Shown here piece by piece: positions 62,801 to 64,000 of a stretch of 64,000 bases of DNA. This stretch comes from Methylobacter sp. KS41. Lineage in GTDB: Bacteria > Pseudomonadota > Gammaproteobacteria > Methylococcales > Methylomonadaceae. Both the position numbers and the translations under genes were made by a program. The DNA is taken from assembly GCA_002862125.1 (NCBI GenBank), contig PHSP01000001.1, positions 682,001-746,000 of the forward strand. The letters are read 5' to 3'. Under the pieces are notes generated by a model. The model saw only the letters and a program-made list of their open reading frames with translations, was not told where the DNA came from and did no database searches. The number at the start of each line of letters is the position of its first letter. Within the stretch, counting starts at the first letter, position 1.

Positions 62801-64000
62801 ATGATCGTATCCCTGGCCTATTTGCACCCTTGGGCAAGTCGCCCATTGGTACAGAAACGGTGGAGGCGAACGATCAACTGCAAGCCGCACGCAATGCTTT
62901 CGACAAACTCAAGGTCGATGAAGAGGCACTGAGCCTGGTGGGTGGCGATGTTCTGGCTACCATTGCCGAAAAATTACCGGCTCTACTTGCTGGACGTGCC
63001 GAAGTATTGCAACGGGTGGCCCGAGTCAGGCCTGAGTTTGTGCCTGTCATCAGTTTGAGCAACATCAATACCTTACGTCTCGACGATAAGGAGCAATCAC
63101 TCTATCTGCGCATTGAACAAGCTCGCTTGTTTGCGGAATACGTCGATAAAGCTGCATCGCAAATCAAGCAACGCATCAACGACCTGATAACGGATATTGA
63201 CACTGATGCGCAAGGGCTCGTGTTATTTCCGCGTAGTCTGTTTACACTGTCTTTACAGACGGTGACCAACATTCTCGATGGAGCCCTGCAGCAGCAGAAC
63301 GACAGTGGTACCACAACGACCGAAGGCACTGCCAGTTCCGACACTTTATTGCACTACCTGCGTTCATTGCAGTTGGATAAGGCGTCCGAACGCTTGCACC
63401 TGCTGGCCGAAGAAGCAGGCGTCAACATCGACACCAGCGCCCAACTTGGCTTCACAGAAAACGTCGGACATATTCTGAGTGCGTACCGTGCGGGCAAGGA
63501 AAAGTTTGTCAAAGTCACGGACTACCTGTCAGATCTTAAGACGCGTTGTACCGAAGCCGAGCGCATTTTAGATCCGCTGCCCCCTGACTATGCCGAATCC
63601 GACCACGCAAAGGAAGTCAGCGAGCTGTCTCAGAAGCTGGTGTTAATTGGCGATGCGTTTGAAGATTTGGCGGATTTAGCCAAGAGTGAACGCGAGAAAT
63701 TTAGAGAACAGGCACGCAAGGGCCAGTTCAGTGCTATTCGCGATGTGCCCGATCGTTTACTGAACCCGTTGCAAACTCAGTTGAACGTCGTGGGCGGTGC
63801 GATTAACAAGATAGAAAACGCGATCCAAGCACACCGTGAAAACTTGGTGACTGCACTGAATTCAAAATATATTCCGGTTCTCACGCCTTTGTTTGTTGTC
63901 TGCAAAGAAGCTACGCCAGAACCGGTTGTACTGAGTGCAGTGTCGATGCTCAGCTTGCACGATCTGCAGATGACACTGGATGTGCGTCGCACACAATGGG
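59878..64000 (+). CDS. Giant P-loop ATPase of the methylation-linked locus (runs off the window)
   Basis: The frame opens at ATG 59878 and stays open to the window end (1374 codons seen). A Walker A variant EAEWGRGKS lies at residues 69-77, and Walker B is YVLVVLDELE with D226/E227. The rest is helical and Leu-rich with several coiled coils (for example about 1000-1080 and 1220-1290). Large ATPases of this kind (BrxC-like in general position) drive defence complexes, and this one is the largest component here. It follows the VapBC pair. The frame was read directly, since no stop is present. Confidence 0.8.
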   Translation, partial: MSEKTQQNSLTQESVTHLTRRHNWAATGVSDYPPHDPLVGQSRFFKRYRTFIHTVDQDADHFAHVFAVEAEWGRGKSRLGHELIAQINGCSKGWFIRDEHNQLKDEALFDQTTQDNYLALYIRYSQVASDYQNSDNWFGYGLYKALLPLATGKFDGSIQNKIAEQALHRLNPAGFDAKQLAQCLELDQIYNEEALYEEEGLVVRLVQSAYTYLQKFGIEYVLVVLDELETVAEAATFGLEQDDTKRLDGQAIRLIGKAIKEEDPRRKLPWLRYVALCSPLLGQQLREIQSVARRFELVELEHNAFADVSDYVGQLKTERKLAHDYPTGLVEAAYAMSGANFGWFNVIMANVDAVLAQFEMAGKPLPAIGELFDAVTESSGRVAEHVLDKHAIEGIKTTDHDLRAVAQGLLYGQLPLALNACPPRCNELLSLANEDGEPVASLYRKFPFDALKCRQALEDAKFKREKDEWLYPAVEQPLSLTALLQNLRTFAINEPEKDVLLLPLSRAEFKHLLSLLYDHPAVEFAADALWQKLIGSDPFVPDDEATHIGPSVAMLLRLDLRYRNQQHNSMIFRDPADADVHESAMKAFLQASSHNPGLRWTARLTGLMRLLDKNWQYTQPALSNKENLSIQTSSRGQGAGQRGGLVFCDALKLHPDNLAWFAWVNNRDELDRLHQYAAMRHADEGRFPVMAFTASTHLMEQYNRGDVSEKLKDDLLLYYLNPSEVDQLERIGLLPEQCKGLSLDDSRFTSKFKNKLNALRDFTYQAIHQWRGRLNERGLIAWPLRPTGKINAQDRELLLRAWNLFAVRETGLSGLNDLETRHGIDGEDAASLMQRLALPNKFLSLGYGKDEHAGLFSDLANPQQAQVQLPHFLARIANSAILQEWTLDKARRDWYWGYLSHAGVTAKNVFDDWMWWCGELHLLQLLDATSSVAKWQTLPRAKLDNAIVEAKNWFDGNAADGYKATVAKLERVFGYDRIPGLFAPLGKSPIGTETVEANDQLQAARNAFDKLKVDEEALSLVGGDVLATIAEKLPALLAGRAEVLQRVARVRPEFVPVISLSNINTLRLDDKEQSLYLRIEQARLFAEYVDKAASQIKQRINDLITDIDTDAQGLVLFPRSLFTLSLQTVTNILDGALQQQNDSGTTTTEGTASSDTLLHYLRSLQLDKASERLHLLAEEAGVNIDTSAQLGFTENVGHILSAYRAGKEKFVKVTDYLSDLKTRCTEAERILDPLPPDYAESDHAKEVSELSQKLVLIGDAFEDLADLAKSEREKFREQARKGQFSAIRDVPDRLLNPLQTQLNVVGGAINKIENAIQAHRENLVTALNSKYIPVLTPLFVVCKEATPEPVVLSAVSMLSLHDLQMTLDVRRTQW

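Noticed and set aside
51888-64000. Direct naming of the locus as BREX, DISARM or MADS
   Set aside because: PglZ, BrxL, DrmA/B and other signature proteins are not visible, and the window ends before the locus does. The name would go beyond the evidence.
1-64000. CRISPR array, tRNA or rRNA genes
   Set aside because: No regularly spaced repeats, cloverleaf sequence or rRNA core motifs were recognised.

Overview
The window is a bacterial accessory region packed with defence and mobile genes. The gene families (IS91, group II intron, RAYT, IS1634 and IS3 transposases, a PRTRC cassette, type II CBASS, RADAR) and the operon style fit a gammaproteobacterium, or possibly a betaproteobacterium, on a genomic island or integrated plasmid. 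I cannot fix the genus from the sequence. No tRNA, rRNA or CRISPR array was recognised.

Layout. 1-2.9 kb is mobile-element debris: a transposase tail, an IS91-type transposase remnant with its accessory tyrosine recombinase, and a group II intron whose reverse-transcriptase gene has lost its middle. 3.2-9.7 kb (minus strand) is a complete-looking RADAR defence operon: rdrD (SLATT-like membrane protein), rdrA (ATPase) and rdrB (adenosine deaminase), all overlapping. 9.7-11.4 kb is mostly empty and holds a decayed RAYT gene. 11.4-17.3 kb (minus) is a translationally coupled recombinase module: two tyrosine recombinases with recognisable catalytic residues, a large catalytically degenerate relative between them, and a small coiled-coil protein. 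A truncated thermonuclease-like gene sits next to it and may mark the island junction.

17.7-44.4 kb (minus) carries a PRTRC cassette (ParB-E-C-F-B ... A ... ThiF) with embedded extra genes, including exonuclease I. The cassette is split between its A-side genes and ThiF by a 13-kb block on the opposite strand (20.8-34.0 kb). Once a later IS1634-type insertion is removed in silico, that block is a compact four-gene operon: a Cys/His peptidase-like protein, a lipoprotein, and two very large proteins (1377 and 1602 aa) that I do not recognise. It is the best candidate for an undescribed system here.

44.7-51.5 kb (minus) is a type II CBASS operon (CD-NTase, Cap2 E1/E2, Cap3 JAMM peptidase, HNH-SAVED effector). 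Its cap2 gene is interrupted by an IS3-family element with a clear 6-bp target duplication, so the system is probably impaired at present. 51.8 kb to the window end (plus) is a multigene, methylation-linked defence locus: a WYL regulator behind a palindrome, a small protein, an N6-adenine methyltransferase, a specificity subunit, a HExxH protein, an unknown protein, an embedded VapBC-type toxin-antitoxin pair, and a giant P-loop ATPase that runs off the window.

Together the window shows at least three antiphage systems (RADAR, CBASS, a methylation-associated system), two separate E1-like/JAMM-peptidase modules (PRTRC and CBASS), and repeated rounds of insertion that can be read base by base.
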